A DNA stretch of 64,000 bases from Mycobacterium lepromatosis (GCF_000975265.2 NZ_CP083405.1:1860001-1924000); one strand, 5' to 3'. Counted from the stretch's first letter, positions 30,027-44,934 are shown. Made by a program: numbers and translations. The notes: generated by a model not told the origin, from the letters alone.

Positions 30027-32186
30027 ATGGCCTTCGCCACCGAGCATCCAATAGTAGCGCATTCGGAATACCGGGCTGTCAAGGAGATCGTGCGCGTCGG
30101 TGGCCGATTCGAGGTGATCAGCCCGCACGCACCGGCTGGTGACCAGCCAGCCGCCATCGATGAGCTGCAGCGACGGATTCTTACAGGGGAGCGTGACGTG
30201 GTGTTACTCGGTGCCACCGGTACCGGGAAGTCAGCAACCACCGCTTGGCTCATCGAACGGTTGCAGCGGCCTACTCTGGTGATGGCGCCGAATAAGACGC
30301 TGGCTGCCCAGCTGGCGAACGAACTGCGAGAGATGTTGCCGCACAACGCAGTCGAGTACTTCGTATCATACTACGATTACTACCAGCCGGAAGCGTACAT
30401 CGCACAGACCGACACCTATATCGAAAAGGACAGCTCCATCAACGACGACGTGGAGCGGCTGCGGCACTCCGCTACGTCGTCGTTGCTGTCGCGACGCGAC
30501 GTGGTGGTGGTGGCTTCGGTGTCGTGCATTTATGGCCTAGGTACTCCACAGTCTTACCTGGACCGCTCCGTCGAGCTGGCGGTTGGCAACGAGGTGCCTC
30601 GCGACGACCTATTGCGGCTGTTGGTCGACGTGCAATACACCCGCAACGATTTGTCCTTCACCCGCGGCTCCTTCCGGGTGCGCGGCGACACTGTGGAGAT
30701 CATCCCGTCCTACGAGGAGTTGGCGGTTCGTATCGAATTCTTCGGCGACGAGATCGAGGCGCTATACTATCTCCACCCTCTCACCGGCGAGGTGATTCGT
30801 CAGGTCGACTCGCTACGGATCTTCCCCGCCACCCACTATGTGGCCGGTCCCGAGCGAATGGCTCAGGCAATCTCCACCATCGAGGAAGAACTCGCCGAGC
30901 GACTCACTGAATTCGAACGCCAGGGCAAGCTGCTGGAGGCGCAGCGGCTGCGGATGCGGACCAACTACGACATCGAAATGATGCGGCAGGTCGGGTTCTG
31001 CTCGGGTATAGAGAATTACTCCCGCCACATCGACAGTAGGGGGCCGGGCACGCCGCCGGCAACGTTGCTCGATTACTTCCCGGAGGACTTCTTGCTTGTC
31101 ATCGACGAGTCGCATGTCACCGTCCCGCAGATCGGCGGCATGTATGAAGGTGACATGTCACGGAAGCGTAACCTCGTCGAATATGGGTTTCGGTTGCCGT
31201 CAGCGTGCGACAACCGCCCGCTTACCTGGGAGGAATTCGCCGACCGGATCGGGCAGACGGTGTATCTATCGGCTACCCCGGGACCGTATGAGCTCAGCCA
31301 GTCCGGTGGCGAGTTCGTCGAACAGGTGATCCGGCCGACCGGTCTGGTCGACCCGAAAGTTGTGGTCAAGCCAACCAAGGGGCAAATCGACGACCTGATT
31401 GGCGAAATCCACAAACGTGCCGACGCCGACCAACGGGTCTTGGTGACGACGCTGACAAAGAAAATGGCCGAAGACCTCACCGACTACTTGCTAGAGATGG
31501 GCATCCGGGTACGCTACCTACACTCCGAAGTCGACACCCTGCGGCGGGTAGAATTGCTGCGTCAACTCCGGCTTGGTGACTTCGACGTGCTGGTCGGCAT
31601 TAACCTGTTGCGCGAGGGCCTCGACCTGCCCGAGGTGTCTCTGGTGGCGATCCTTGACGCCGATAAGGAAGGCTTTCTGCGGTCGGCGCGCAGCCTTATT
31701 CAGACCATCGGCCGGGCAGCCCGTAACGTCTCCGGTGAAGTGCACATGTATGCCGACAAGATCACTGATTCGATGACCGAAGCCATCGATGAGACCGAAC
31801 GGCGGCGAGCAAAGCAGATCGCCTACAACAATGCCAATGGTATCGACCCACAGCCGCTGCGCAAAAAGATTGCCGACATCCTCGATCAGGTCTATCGCGA
31901 GGCCGACGACACTGACACCGTTGAGGTGGGTGGATCTGGACGTAACGTGTCCCGCGGTCGGCGCGCCCAGGGTGAACCTGGTCGCCCGGTCAGCGCCGGC
32001 GTGTTCGAGGGTCGCGACACCGCTAGTATGCCGCGAGCAGAACTGGCTGATCTGATCAAAGATCTCACCGCCCAAATGATGGCCGCCGCACGCGACTTGC
32101 AATTCGAGCTGGCCGCACGTTTCCGTGACGAGATCGCAGACCTCAAAAAGGAACTGCGTGGGATGGACGCGGCGGGCCTCGAGTGA
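30027..32186 (+). CDS. uvrB: Excinuclease ABC subunit B
   Basis: A 719-residue UvrB of nucleotide excision repair. Helicase motif [11 protein letters not shown], the Y-rich beta-hairpin [11 protein letters not shown] that inserts between DNA strands, motif II VIDESHV, motif III YLSATPG, motif [16 protein letters not shown] and motif [11 protein letters not shown] are all present. The C-terminal UVR motif (residues about 675-710, [17 protein letters not shown]) binds UvrC. ATG 30027 gives about 20 residues more than the mycobacterial proteins I know; an internal GTG at 30090 ([15 protein letters not shown] region) would match them better. The core is unaffected. Confidence 0.96.
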   Translation: MAFATEHPIVAHSEYRAVKEIVRVGGRFEVISPHAPAGDQPAAIDELQRRILTGERDVVLLGATGTGKSATTAWLIERLQRPTLVMAPNKTLAAQLANELREMLPHNAVEYFVSYYDYYQPEAYIAQTDTYIEKDSSINDDVERLRHSATSSLLSRRDVVVVASVSCIYGLGTPQSYLDRSVELAVGNEVPRDDLLRLLVDVQYTRNDLSFTRGSFRVRGDTVEIIPSYEELAVRIEFFGDEIEALYYLHPLTGEVIRQVDSLRIFPATHYVAGPERMAQAISTIEEELAERLTEFERQGKLLEAQRLRMRTNYDIEMMRQVGFCSGIENYSRHIDSRGPGTPPATLLDYFPEDFLLVIDESHVTVPQIGGMYEGDMSRKRNLVEYGFRLPSACDNRPLTWEEFADRIGQTVYLSATPGPYELSQSGGEFVEQVIRPTGLVDPKVVVKPTKGQIDDLIGEIHKRADADQRVLVTTLTKKMAEDLTDYLLEMGIRVRYLHSEVDTLRRVELLRQLRLGDFDVLVGINLLREGLDLPEVSLVAILDADKEGFLRSARSLIQTIGRAARNVSGEVHMYADKITDSMTEAIDETERRRAKQIAYNNANGIDPQPLRKKIADILDQVYREADDTDTVEVGGSGRNVSRGRRAQGEPGRPVSAGVFEGRDTASMPRAELADLIKDLTAQMMAAARDLQFELAARFRDEIADLKKELRGMDAAGLE

Positions 32187-33579
32187 ATGTCAGCCGCGTG
32201 CGCATCCCTACGGTGTATGGTTTGAGGGATACGGAAAGCGATACTGGCAGCCAGCATGAGCTGCTTGGCAAGTATCTCGGGACGTCCATATTTGCTGGCC
32301 GGTGCTGTGGGGTTGCATGCTACTAACGAGTTCTTGACCGTCATGATGCTCTCCAACGCGATCGCCGAAATCGGCGGCAGCCGAGTGTATGCCTGGGTAA
32401 CCATCCTGTAGCTGGTCGGGTCGGTCATCGCAGAGACCGCGGTCAGCTTGACGTTGCTTCGGGTCGGGGCACGCACGTCGTTCCTGATGGTACTGGCGGT
32501 ATTCGATGTAGCCAGCCTGGTGTGCAAGGTTGCGCCGGTCGGGAGGTTCTGGTGGGGGTACGCACCCTGCAAGGGGTAGGTGGCGGACTGCTAGCAGGCT
32601 TGGGGGTATGGCTCATTATCTCTGCCTTGCCCCTGTGGTTGTGTACTTGCGGTTCAGCGCTGGTATCGGCCGATGTTGGGGTGTCGCGACTTTGATCGGG
32701 CCCGCGGTGGGGGTGTTTTGGCGTAGCTCGGTTTGTGGTGACGATGATCGTTTTGATGGCCCTATTGGTACCGGTCGTATTCTTCCCCGCAAGATCAGGC
32801 TTAACCGAGCGGGGCGACTCTGCCGGACCCCGACACACAAGTGCTGGAGTAGGTCAGTGCTGCTGACTAGGGCGGCCGCGCTTGCGGTCAGCGTTGCCGA
32901 GCTCCCGCATTACTTGATGGCGACCGCCGGTCTGCTTGCCGTCGGTACGTTGCTAGTCGGGATATTCATGGTCGTCGATTGGTGAATGCACGCAACCACG
33001 CAACGGTGTTGTTGTCCAGAGGATTTGGCTTCTGGACCGTTGGAAATGGATCTACTTAACCATGGCCGGTGTCGATGGTCGTGGTAATAGTCACCTACAT
33101 ATGTGCCAGCTGTTTGGTCAGTGAATGGGGCATCTGCGTCGGTTGCCGCCGGTTTCTAGGCGCGGTGCTGGCTGTTCGGCTGGACGATGGGCGAGCCCGT
33201 TAGCGTGTCGCTGCGCAATCCTCGCGTGATCGGGCACATGGCCGAGGCCGCTGGTGATAGCGTCTGCTCTGGGCTGGCACCAACCACCCAACACGCTAAC
33301 GCGTCGATCGGAATTGTTGCGATCTGGGCGCTAGCGTTATTGGTAACCGGCGCCGGTATTGGGACCTCTTGGCTGTACATGCGATTACTTCCGTCGACGA
33401 CCCGGCTGATAGCAGCGGCCTCTTTCGGCGCAAGGTTGGTCGGTGTGGTGGTCAACACGGCTAAAGGCGGCGAAGTGGCGGCGGCTCGCGGACTTGACAC
33501 GGTCTTCACTGTACTGGCCATGGTCGGTGTCGTGGCTCCCTACCGGGCAATCCATCGCGACCGTCGTTCACCGTGTTGA
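32187..33579 (+). pseudogene. MFS (DHA-type) efflux transporter, decayed
   Basis: Fragments follow the 14-helix MFS order. GKYLGTSI near 32270, then after shifts IAEIGGSRVYAWV-like text (about 32365-32400) and GRTLQGVGGGLLAGLG (32556-32605; the antiporter motif region), SALVSADVGV, then AALAVSVAELPHYLMATAGLL (32872-32940) and VGTLLVGIFMVVDW. The last part is an open frame 33187-33579 with NPRVIGHMAEAA, GIVAIWALALLVTGAGIG, ARLVGVVVNTAKGGEVAAARGL and a stop. It sits where M. tuberculosis has the efflux gene Rv1634. At least five frame breaks. Its 3' end overlaps by 12 bases the end of the convergent mannosyltransferase gene. Confidence 0.85.
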
Positions 33580-35151
33580 CTTGATGACCTGTGAATAGTT
33601 GAATTGCCACCGCTCGACAATACGGAATCCCAGATAACTAGGGAATTGATACGCTGGCGCGCATCGCAATGTGAGCCCTGGTGACAGTAATTGTCCCGTT
33701 TGATGGTCGGGTAGTGACGTGTCTCGGTCGGAGATTGTCCAGACCGTGGAGCATTTGCTGATCTTGGCTGTTACCAGCCACACGGCGACATGACCGTCCC
33801 ACAGGGCACCGACTTTCGGTCCGTAAAAACCACGCTCAACGTCGATCAGCGATCGAAAAGCCATCGGCCGAGCGGCCAGCAGTGCGCGGATCGGCCCGGG
33901 CCGCCAGGGCACAGTGTTGTCCACGATCAGACAGTCCCCTGGCGCAGCCTGGGAACTGATCACATCGGCTACTTGACTGTAATCCCAGCCTTCTTTGGCA
34001 TATCGACCGCGTTGTGTAAGGAGATAATTCGGAAAGGCAGCAACAGCGAACAGCACTAAGACACCGGTAATAGGCCACGGTTTACGGGCGACTGTGACGA
34101 TGCAGACCGCTATGACGATAGCTGCCGCCGGAGCGGTGAGAATCAGGTAACGTGGGTAGTAAACTGGCTCAAAGACCGCCGAATAGCCGACCAGGAGAGT
34201 GGTGGGAATGACGATCCACGCAGCGCAGATGATAACCAAGCTGCGAAGGTCGCCCCCCTGGGCCCGCAAGCCAGACAGTCGAGCCGCGATCGCGGCGACG
34301 ATGATCATGGCCGTGGCAATCGCGAACGAAACGCTGTGGTCGAAATACTGTCGTTGTGTGATGTCGAAGGCGTAGTGCCAGCTGACCCGGAAGATCCAGC
34401 CGACCTGTCGTATTTGTTCGTGAGCGAACAATATGAACGGGGTTATAGTCCCGAGTGCGACGGCCGAGGTAACCGCCCACCAGATGAACGAAGAATTGCG
34501 AATTTTGTTCGGTGCGAGCCATGGCAGGACCACGGCGTAAACCAGCACCAGCGTGGCCAGAGTGAGACTCAGCAAAATTGACAGCATCAATGCCAGCGCA
34601 TAGCACAGCCATAGCTGTGGCTTGTTATGCCGTGTCGCGGCCACGAGCAACACGGTCAGCCACATGGCCGCGGCCACTGACAAGGCAGACGAGCGTGCCT
34701 CGATACCGGCCCAAGTGATGCGCGGCAGAATGGCGAAGATGATGCCTGCGTATATTGCAGTGGTTCGTGTGGCAAACTTCCTGGTGAAAACCGTGACGCC
34801 GGCAGCAGCAGCCCCAATTGCCAGACAACTTGGAAACCTTGACCAGAATTCAGTCGAGGGAAATATCGCGAACCAGCCGTGCATCAGCAGGTAGTACAAG
34901 CCGTGCACAGCATCGACGTGGTTCAGCAACTTCCATAGCTCTGGCACAGTGCGGCTCGCTGAAGCCGATATTGTCGCGGCCTCATCGAACCAGAGCGAAG
35001 GCCTACTGACCCAGGCCCCGCTGATAACGGTAGCCAGCACCGCAATTGCCCATGGGTCGGGTAGCGCACTGCACGCATGTTCGCATGCTGAATTGTCATC
35101 GACGTCCGCTACGCTCTGCTCAAGTACCGATACAGACATGATGCTTGTCAC
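33568..35151 (-). CDS. GT-C polytopic mannosyltransferase (LAM-capping type)
   Basis: A 527-residue integral membrane glycosyltransferase of the GT-C fold, using polyprenyl-phosphate sugars on the outer side of the plasma membrane. After a short cytosolic start there is a hydrophobic helix (AIAVLATVISGAWV) and the signature loop RPSLWFDEAATI with the Asp-Glu of GT-C enzymes. About ten more membrane helices follow, then a soluble tail rich in Trp/Cys from about residue 390. The M. tuberculosis counterpart (Rv1635c) is reported to add the first mannose cap to lipoarabinomannan; the role here is inferred from synteny and fold. Start is GTG 35151; an in-frame ATG four codons later is possible. 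Retained while the facing efflux gene decayed. Confidence 0.88.
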   Translation of the reverse strand: MTSIMSVSVLEQSVADVDDNSACEHACSALPDPWAIAVLATVISGAWVSRPSLWFDEAATISASASRTVPELWKLLNHVDAVHGLYYLLMHGWFAIFPSTEFWSRFPSCLAIGAAAAGVTVFTRKFATRTTAIYAGIIFAILPRITWAGIEARSSALSVAAAMWLTVLLVAATRHNKPQLWLCYALALMLSILLSLTLATLVLVYAVVLPWLAPNKIRNSSFIWWAVTSAVALGTITPFILFAHEQIRQVGWIFRVSWHYAFDITQRQYFDHSVSFAIATAMIIVAAIAARLSGLRAQGGDLRSLVIICAAWIVIPTTLLVGYSAVFEPVYYPRYLILTAPAAAIVIAVCIVTVARKPWPITGVLVLFAVAAFPNYLLTQRGRYAKEGWDYSQVADVISSQAAPGDCLIVDNTVPWRPGPIRALLAARPMAFRSLIDVERGFYGPKVGALWDGHVAVWLVTAKISKCSTVWTISDRDTSLPDHQTGQLLSPGLTLRCAPAYQFPSYLGFRIVERWQFNYSQVIKSTR

Positions 35152-35452
35152 TGTAAAGTGCGTGCAATTAACCTGGTCACTGGCGGGACGTTGCCAGCAC
35201 GGCTTCGGCCCAGATTGCCCCCGCTCGATTCCTTGTAGGTCATGAATAGTTCTTCATAGTTCTGCACAGTAGAGCTTTTACGTGGGATATGCGTAGTCGT
35301 GCGACGTGCGATCGCGGGTGTTGTCTGTCGAGTTGCCCTGGCTGGGTAAATGACCGGTCGCGCCACGTTGCTGCTGAGTCGGTAATTTGACCTATCGGCA
35401 TCGGGCAACGCGGATACTGTCTTGGGCTGAGCAACCGACACTGGGAGGATAA
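35152..35452. promoter_or_regulatory. Divergent promoter region (mannosyltransferase / universal stress protein)
   Basis: About 300 bases separate the minus-strand GTG at 35151 and the plus-strand ATG at 35453. No gene is supported within it. The plus-strand gene has a strong Shine-Dalgarno GGGAGG at 35441-35446. I could not assign promoter boxes with confidence. Confidence 0.4.
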
Positions 35453-35896
35453 ATGAGCTCCTATCAGACCGTGGTGGTGGGGACCGATGGTTCGGATTCG
35501 TCGTTGCGTGCGGTGGACCGAGCAGGAAAAATTGCCGGGTCAGATGCCAAGCTGATCATCGCGTCGGCCTACTTGCCCCAGCATGACAATGCCCGGGCGG
35601 TCGACATCTTGAAGGACGAAAGCTACAAAGTGACGGGCACTGCCCCGATCTACGAGATTCTACATGATGCGAAAGAGCGAGCGCGCGCAGCCGGTGCTAA
35701 GAACGTCGAAGAGCGACCGATTGTCGGCGCTCCGGTTGACGCGCTGGTTAACCTTGCCGAGGAAACAAATGCCGATTTGCTGGTGGTGGGCAATGTCGGT
35801 CTGAGCACGATCGCAGGTAGGCTGTTGGGATCGGTGCCGGCCAACGTCTCGCGTCGGGCCAAGATCGACGTCTTGATCGTGCACACCACGCACTGA
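35453..35896 (+). CDS. Universal stress protein (UspA family)
   Basis: A 147-residue single-domain USP. The start YQTVVVGTDGSDSSLRAVDRA (residues 4-24, shown in part) is the family's first strand with the conserved Asp. The nucleotide-binding loop is GNVGLSTIAGRLLGSVPANV, a G-x2-G-x9-G-S pattern that predicts ATP or cyclic-nucleotide binding. The M. tuberculosis ortholog (Rv1636) is known as an abundant cAMP-binding USP. The start has a clear ribosome binding site seven bases upstream. Confidence 0.95.
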   Translation: MSSYQTVVVGTDGSDSSLRAVDRAGKIAGSDAKLIIASAYLPQHDNARAVDILKDESYKVTGTAPIYEILHDAKERARAAGAKNVEERPIVGAPVDALVNLAEETNADLLVVGNVGLSTIAGRLLGSVPANVSRRAKIDVLIVHTTH

Positions 35897-35904
35897 AACC
35901 ACCT

Positions 35905-36603
35905 TTACCAGCCACGCTCGCGCCATTCTGCTAGGTTGGGACGCTCGGTGCCTAGTACCGTGTCGTCGCCGTGGCCAGGGTAGATGACTGTAGTGTCCGC
36001 GTATACATCGAACACTCGGGTGGTGACGTCATCAAGCAGTTGGGTGAAGTCACCGGGCTGCCACGTCTTGCCAACACCCCCGGGAAACAGGCAGTCGCCA
36101 GTGAACAATTGTGTGACTCCCCCAGTGTTAGGGCCGTGGGTGGTTCCGTCCAGCGCCAGTGCGATTGATCCGGGCGTGTGCCCGCGCAGGTGAATAACGT
36201 CGAATTTCAGCTCCCCAATCTGCACGCAGTCACCGTTGGTCAGCAAACGGTTCGGCCTGACCGGCAGTGGTTCGGCGTCGATCTCATGCACGGCGGTTGG
36301 CGCACCGGTAGCCGCGACCACCGCTTCCAGTGCCTGCCAGTGATCAAAGTGCCGATGGCTAGTCACAATCAACGACAGCTTCGGGACGTAGCGTTGGACC
36401 AGATCGATAAGCACCTCGGCGTCGTTGGCCGCGTCAATCAGAAGTGTTTCTCCGGTAGCCGAACACGTAACCAGGTAGGCGTTATTGTCCATCGGGCCCA
36501 CCGACACCTTCAGGATCGTAGCGCCAGGTAGGGTCCGGCGGGCCGCGGCACCCGGGTCGACGTGCCCGGTGTAGTTGTCGACGGGATCGATTGAGGCTGT
36601 CAT
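35905..36603 (-). CDS. Metallo-beta-lactamase-fold hydrolase (glyoxalase II-like)
   Basis: A 232-residue MBL-fold enzyme from ATG 36603. Metal ligands are SHRHFDHW (HxHxDH with Ser in place of the usual Thr), [21 protein letters not shown] and IYPGHGDDT. The domain starts almost at once after the chosen ATG ([19 protein letters not shown]). A longer frame starting at 36711 adds 36 basic, unconserved residues that overlap the divergent uvrA promoter region, so I prefer the internal ATG. Likely a thiolesterase of the glyoxalase II group; real substrate unknown. It is divergent from uvrA and tail-to-tail with the USP gene (8-bp gap). Confidence 0.9.
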   Translation of the reverse strand: MTASIDPVDNYTGHVDPGAAARRTLPGATILKVSVGPMDNNAYLVTCSATGETLLIDAANDAEVLIDLVQRYVPKLSLIVTSHRHFDHWQALEAVVAATGAPTAVHEIDAEPLPVRPNRLLTNGDCVQIGELKFDVIHLRGHTPGSIALALDGTTHGPNTGGVTQLFTGDCLFPGGVGKTWQPGDFTQLLDDVTTRVFDVYADTTVIYPGHGDDTVLGTERPNLAEWRERGW

Positions 36604-36744
36604 AGCGGCCAGGGTACTGCTTCTGGGACTAGGTCCGCTGCTTGTCGGTGTGAGCACATAGCATGGAATGCGCCGTGCGCAGTGGCCACTGTTAGGACCG
36701 CTTTTAGACAAGAACAGTATAGAGTTTTCAATGAGAGGGGCAGC

Positions 36745-39654
<2,910 letters not shown>

Positions 39655-40491
39655 GTCCACGCCAGTACCGAGTCTGGAGTGATGGTGTCGAGTTTGCTCT
39701 CAGGGGCACGGTTGCGCGAGATTCCAGACTTTGGGCTCCGATTCGCTCAGTTGCCGTCTTACTTGTTGGAACTCATCGACTTGCGGCTTCCTTCGAGACG
39801 TTCCGCCTCCGTACGTCGGCACTCTATGGTACTTGCTCCTCGACGGTTCAGTCGTGGAATGTCTCGGCGTCGAATTCCGTGGCACCTAAGGTCGCCGCGG
39901 ACCGGGATTCGTTCTTCTCGCAGACGGATGCGAAGGTCGGCAAGTCTGCTCTATCGTATCTCGGGGTCGGGCTGAGGCAGACGGCTTCGCTGGCTCTGGC
40001 GTCGACGCCATGGCCTTACTACATTTTGCGGGATGGGCGGGTGTTTGTTCGTCGAGCATACCGTCGCACTACTGCGGGCGGTTGCCTATCGATTACCACT
40101 GCCGATCGACATAGCGACCCTCTGCTCTCAGCAGATCAGTTTCAGTGCTATTTGCACGGTGGTTGGGATCGCCGCCAGACATAGCTGCTGGTAGTGAGTT
40201 GTGATGATAGTGACCATCGCAACCGCCAAAGTCCATGTGCTGACTGACATGGCCGATCGCGGGGTGGACTTGTTATCCACAATGCTTCCCCCAGCATTGT
40301 CCGAGTCGACTAAGCGTGTTTTATGTCTTGGCTTGCCGAAAACGAGGGGTTGCTTGCCCAGCGGGTCTATGCGCTCCACGGATTGCAGTGTCTCGCACAT
40401 ATCGCGTGCTGAAGGAGCCGGATCAGTAATGGTTAAGCGGTTAGCAACGACCGCGGCGAATTTTGTTGCTAAACCTGAGGCTGACGCCGAG
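39655..40491. other. Gene-less stretch between uvrA and lysX
   Basis: Here M. tuberculosis has a minus-strand gene (Rv1639c). I could not trace it with certainty. An unusually long open plus-strand frame (39606-40184, 192 codons, starting inside uvrA) lacks a ribosome binding site and any motif. Short minus-strand frames contain text such as EFDAETFHD and RVDPLGKQPLVFG-like segments but no family I know. Probably decayed. Confidence 0.4.
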
Positions 40492-43400
40492 CTAGTGCGG
40501 CTTGGCCATTGGGAACGGTAGCGTTTCGCGGATGCTGCGGCCGGTGATTAGCATTACGAGGCGGTCTATACCCATTCCCAGGCCGCCGGTGGGTGGCATT
40601 GCGTATTCCATGGCTTGCAGGAAGTCTTCGTCGAGCTCCATCCCTTCGAGGTCTCCTCCGACAGCCAACAAGGACTGCTCGTGAAGACGACGCCGCTGCT
40701 CTACCGGGTCGGTGAGTTCGCTGTAGGCAGTACCTAGTTCCATACCCCACGCCACCAGATCCCAGCGTTCGGCAACGCCGGGCTTAATTCTATGTGGCCG
40801 GGTTAACGGCGACACGGACGTCGGAAAGTCGATGTAGAATGTTGGTCTATCGGTTCGATTCTCAACCAGGTGTTCATAGAGCTTCAGCACCACCGCACCA
40901 GTATCCCAGTGTGCCCAATAAGGGATGTGTGCGGCGTCGGATAGTTTACGCAGAGTGGCTAGCTCAGTGCTGGTGTCGACACATTCTCCGAGCGCTTCGG
41001 ATACTGCTTCGTACACGGTCTTCACCGGCCAGACGCCGGAGATGTCGATCTGCTCGGGGTGGTTTGCAGTTCCGCTGGTTCCCTCGATCCGCGGCCGCAT
41101 TAGGGTCTTTGTACCGTTCGCGGCTTCGACGGCATTCTGAATCAATTCCCGGCAGCCGTCGATCCACATTAGGTAGTCTGCGTGCGCCTGGTAGGCTTCC
41201 AGCAAGGTGAATTCCGGATTGTGACTAAAGTCCGCCCCCTCGTTACGGAAGGCCCGGCCCAGCTCGAAGACCTTCTCCACACCCCCGATGCACAGCCTCT
41301 TAAGGTAGAGCTCTGGGGCGATGCGCAGGAACAGATTCATGTCATAGGTGTTGATGCGAGTAGCGAATGGCCGGGCGGCGGCGCCGCCGTGAATTTGCTG
41401 CAGGATCGGGGTTTCGACTTCGATAAATCCTTTAGCGAACAGCATCTCCCTGATCGAGCGCAACACGCAGCTACGAGCCATGATTAAGTTACGGGACTCG
41501 GTATTGATTGCCAGATCGACATAGCGAGTTCTCACCCGGGCTTCTGGGTCGGTCAACCCCTTCCATTTGTTCGGTAGTGGCCGCAGGCATTTACCGATCA
41601 TCCGCCAGTTGCGTACTATCAACGAGCGAGCCCCGTTTTTGCTGAAGCCCATGTTTCCGGTCATTTCGACTATATCGCCCAGATCAATGGCTGCGGTGAA
41701 ATCTGCGATGCAGCAGCACTCGAGCACTGAATTATCCAGCAGCACTTGTAATTCTCCCGACCAGTCACGCACGTTAGCAAACAACACGCCGCCATAGTCA
41801 CGTATCCGCAATATGCGTCCAGATATCGAGACGGTGCTTTTGTCGTCGGCGTCCAGAGCCTGAGCGACCGTGTGGCTAGGCGGGTATCCCACCGGATAGG
41901 GGTCAATACCGTTGCTTTGCAATGTCTTAAGTTTTGCCAGACGTACCCGTACCTGTTCGGGAATACGGGAATTCGCTACTTCCAAATCGACGTTCGCCGG
42001 TTGCAGTCTGCTGACATCTGGAGTTGACCCATCGTGTTGCAGCAGGCAGGATTCTGCTAGGCGCGCTGGTACAGCCGGATGATGGCCGGTGTGCACCCGG
42101 TCGCGTCGGCTGAACGGTAACACCAGGAAACCCTCGGCGATCACCGAGGCAACCCCCACCCGCGGAATCAAACGGGCATCCTCGTAGCAGGCGTAGCGAG
42201 GGATCCAGTCAGGGAGGTATTTCATGTTCGAGCGGTACAGCGTTTCCAACTGCCACCACCGTGAGAAGAACAATAACAGCCCCCGCCACAACCGGGCAAT
42301 TGGGCCAGCGCCGAGTTGAGCACCTTGTTCGAACGCAGCACGAAACATCGTAAAATTCAACGAAATACGGGTGATCCCCAGAGTCTTGCCGTTGAAAGCT
42401 AGCTCGCTGACCATGAGTTCGATGGTGCCGTTGGGTGATTGCGGAGAACGGCGCATCACGTCCAACGAGACGCCGGTGGTTCCCCACGGGACTAGTGACA
42501 GCATCGCAACGACATTGTCGTCGCGGTTCACTGCTTCGACCAACAGGCAATCTGAATCAGCCGGATCGCCGAGCCGGCCCAGCGCCATCGAAAAGCCGCG
42601 TTCGGATTCGGTGTCGCGCCAGGCGTCAGCGCGCGCGATGATGTCTGTCATCTCGTTGGCGGAGATGTCGCTGTGCCGTCTAATGCGTACGGTTAGTCCT
42701 GCCCGGCGCGCCCGTGTCACCGCCTGGCGCACTCCGCGCATGTCGGGGCCGGAAAGTTTGTAACCAGAAGTCCGCAAGATCGCCTCGTCGCCGAGTTCTA
42801 TGGCGTTGAGCCCGGCCCTACGAAATACCTGTGCGCCCTGCGAACTGGCCCCCATCACACCGGGCGCCCAACCATAAGTCTGGCAAAGCCCTAACCACGC
42901 GTCGACGGCCTGCGGCCACGCCCTGGGATCGCCTACTGGGTCGCCGCTGGCTAGGCAGACTCCGATCTCAACTCGATAAGTTATGGCCGCGCGGCCATTG
43001 TGCGCGAAAACCACCGACTTATCGCGCCGGGTGGCGAAGTAGCCCAGCGAGTCGTTCTTGCCATACAGCTCGAGTAGTCCGCGGATGGCGGACTCATCCT
43101 CGCCGGTCAGGGCGTTATCCGCACGCTGGGACTGAAACAGTACGATAGTGGTCATGATCAACGCGAGGGCGCCGAACAAGCCGAAGATTGCGTTGAGCAA
43201 GACGTGCGGTTTGCCGCTGAACAGGTCGGGATCGGCAAGTGCGAATCCGACCACCCGATTGGCCACATACGGCAGGCGGTCCTGCCGCGCTAGCGATCCG
43301 GGGAACAGCTCGACCAGTCCCAAAGACAACAGGATCCCGATCACGTCTCCGGCAATCAGCACAGCAGCCGCTTTGAACAGCGCGCCTCGGCGGACTTTGG

Positions 43401-43893
43401 CCCAGAATTCCCGATAGCTCAAAATCAGCAGCACGATCGCGATAACGTGCATTGCGAACCCGAGATTTTCGCCGAACGTCTCGGCTGGAGTGTTGCCATC
43501 CGCTGCCATATCCACCGCGTTTAACACGGCGGCGATCACCATATTGCCGAGCAACAGCAGCCAGGCGATGCGTTTGCGCGTGGTTAGCGCGGCAGCTAAC
43601 AGCGCCAGCACGAACGACCAGGCGATGCTGGTGTCTGGAAAGTTAAAAAGGTAGTCATTGATGAATTCACGCGGGATCCTGATGAGCCACCTGATCAGGG
43701 GTGACACACTTGCTATCAGTGACAGTGTGGCGATCACACCGACAGTCCAGCCAGCTGCTGCTGGTACCCAATGATACCGGGAGTGCGACCGGCTGCCTGA
43801 ATAAGGGCCCGAACGAAGTGTAGCCGCTGTCACAGACCGCGAGGATATTCCTTCAAACCGTGAAATGCCTGGTGAATCGTCCACAGTGGTCAA
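40492..43893 (-). CDS. lysX: LysX: membrane lysyltransferase fused to lysyl-tRNA synthetase
   Basis: A 1133-residue two-part enzyme that makes lysyl-phosphatidylglycerol, which lowers negative surface charge and protects against cationic peptides. Residues about 40-260 hold six to seven membrane helices ([34 protein letters not shown]). About 265-600 is a DUF2156/MprF-type aminoacyl-phosphatidylglycerol synthase domain ([39 protein letters not shown]). From about 650 it is a class II LysRS: OB-fold, motif 2 [20 protein letters not shown], motif 3 [15 protein letters not shown]. It starts at TTG 43893, with GTG 43884 as alternative. The M. tuberculosis protein has about 40 more N-terminal residues. 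The housekeeping LysRS is a separate gene. Confidence 0.95.
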   Translation of the reverse strand: MTTVDDSPGISRFEGISSRSVTAATLRSGPYSGSRSHSRYHWVPAAAGWTVGVIATLSLIASVSPLIRWLIRIPREFINDYLFNFPDTSIAWSFVLALLAAALTTRKRIAWLLLLGNMVIAAVLNAVDMAADGNTPAETFGENLGFAMHVIAIVLLILSYREFWAKVRRGALFKAAAVLIAGDVIGILLSLGLVELFPGSLARQDRLPYVANRVVGFALADPDLFSGKPHVLLNAIFGLFGALALIMTTIVLFQSQRADNALTGEDESAIRGLLELYGKNDSLGYFATRRDKSVVFAHNGRAAITYRVEIGVCLASGDPVGDPRAWPQAVDAWLGLCQTYGWAPGVMGASSQGAQVFRRAGLNAIELGDEAILRTSGYKLSGPDMRGVRQAVTRARRAGLTVRIRRHSDISANEMTDIIARADAWRDTESERGFSMALGRLGDPADSDCLLVEAVNRDDNVVAMLSLVPWGTTGVSLDVMRRSPQSPNGTIELMVSELAFNGKTLGITRISLNFTMFRAAFEQGAQLGAGPIARLWRGLLLFFSRWWQLETLYRSNMKYLPDWIPRYACYEDARLIPRVGVASVIAEGFLVLPFSRRDRVHTGHHPAVPARLAESCLLQHDGSTPDVSRLQPANVDLEVANSRIPEQVRVRLAKLKTLQSNGIDPYPVGYPPSHTVAQALDADDKSTVSISGRILRIRDYGGVLFANVRDWSGELQVLLDNSVLECCCIADFTAAIDLGDIVEMTGNMGFSKNGARSLIVRNWRMIGKCLRPLPNKWKGLTDPEARVRTRYVDLAINTESRNLIMARSCVLRSIREMLFAKGFIEVETPILQQIHGGAAARPFATRINTYDMNLFLRIAPELYLKRLCIGGVEKVFELGRAFRNEGADFSHNPEFTLLEAYQAHADYLMWIDGCRELIQNAVEAANGTKTLMRPRIEGTSGTANHPEQIDISGVWPVKTVYEAVSEALGECVDTSTELATLRKLSDAAHIPYWAHWDTGAVVLKLYEHLVENRTDRPTFYIDFPTSVSPLTRPHRIKPGVAERWDLVAWGMELGTAYSELTDPVEQRRRLHEQSLLAVGGDLEGMELDEDFLQAMEYAMPPTGGLGMGIDRLVMLITGRSIRETLPFPMAKPH

Positions 43894-44109
43894 GAGTGAT
43901 TATCTACCTGCCGGGCTTAGTGTAACTCACGCGCCAGAGGCCGGTTGACCTGGCCCTCGCTTCGAAGTGTCGGGCGACGCTTCGTGGCTGCTAGACTAAT
44001 TTCTGCGATCATACCGGCGAAGGTCGGGAACAGTTAAGTGGAGTCCCACTCCCACCGCTAGCCACGAGGTTATTTCAAGGCTGAGCGGTCCGGTCACAGG
44101 CATATCGTA
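43894..44109. promoter_or_regulatory. Divergent promoter region lysX / infC operon
   Basis: Short intergenic region. A TTGACC hexamer at 43945 and TAGACT at 43993 face the infC side but with the wrong spacing for a single promoter. The infC transcript most likely starts in the last hundred bases. Confidence 0.35.
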
Positions 44110-44133
44110 ATGCCTGCTCCGCACGTGACGCGG

Positions 44134-44157
44134 ACGGCTTGCATTGTTTCAAGCCGT
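44134..44157 (+). promoter_or_regulatory. infC: First hairpin of the infC leader
   Basis: ACGGCTTG (44134-44141) and CAAGCCGT (44150-44157) are an exact 8-bp stem with an 8-base loop. It lies 16 bases before the terminator hairpin and may act as an upstream structure in attenuation. Confidence 0.6.
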
Positions 44158-44173
44158 GATCGGTCGGCATTGG

Positions 44174-44199
44174 GCCCTGCTTGTGTGGCAGGGCTTTTT
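44174..44199 (+). terminator. infC: Intrinsic terminator / attenuator in the infC leader
   Basis: GCCCTGC (44174-44180), seven-base loop, GCAGGGC (44188-44194) followed at once by TTTTT (44195-44199). This is a textbook Rho-independent terminator, rare in mycobacteria, and lies about 130 bases before the IF3 start codon and after the lysX/infC promoter region. Ribosomal-protein operons beginning with infC are controlled by leader attenuation in several bacteria. Whether the control here is by L20, by IF3 levels or by translation of a short leader frame starting at ATG 44110 cannot be told. Confidence 0.75.
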
Positions 44200-44313
44200 G
44201 CCGATGTTGTGGCTTCTACTGCTGACTCCCTGATCAGCCAGGACCTGGTCGCGGCTGGAAGACAACCTGGAGGATGGCTAAGTAGATGGCTAGTACGCCC
44301 ACCATGGCCCAAC

Positions 44314-44325
44314 GAGGGAGGCCCC

Positions 44326-44328
<3 letters not shown>
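44314..44328 (+). promoter_or_regulatory. infC: Shine-Dalgarno with AUC start codon for infC
   Basis: GAGGGAGG at 44314-44321, four-base gap, ATC at 44326-44328. The only strong ribosome binding site near the conserved IF3 N-terminus. The rare start codon would make translation dependent on low IF3, a classical autoregulatory loop. Confidence 0.65.

Positions 44329-44934
<606 letters not shown>

Noticed and set aside
36604..36711. 36-residue extension of the metallo-hydrolase
   Set aside because: Unconserved and lying in the divergent promoter region with uvrA.
36604..36744. LexA/SOS box upstream of uvrA
   Set aside because: No good match to the mycobacterial TCGAAC-N4-GTTCGA palindrome was found.
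44110..44325. 72 extra N-terminal residues for IF3
   Set aside because: The stretch contains two hairpins and an intrinsic terminator and no conserved IF3 sequence.
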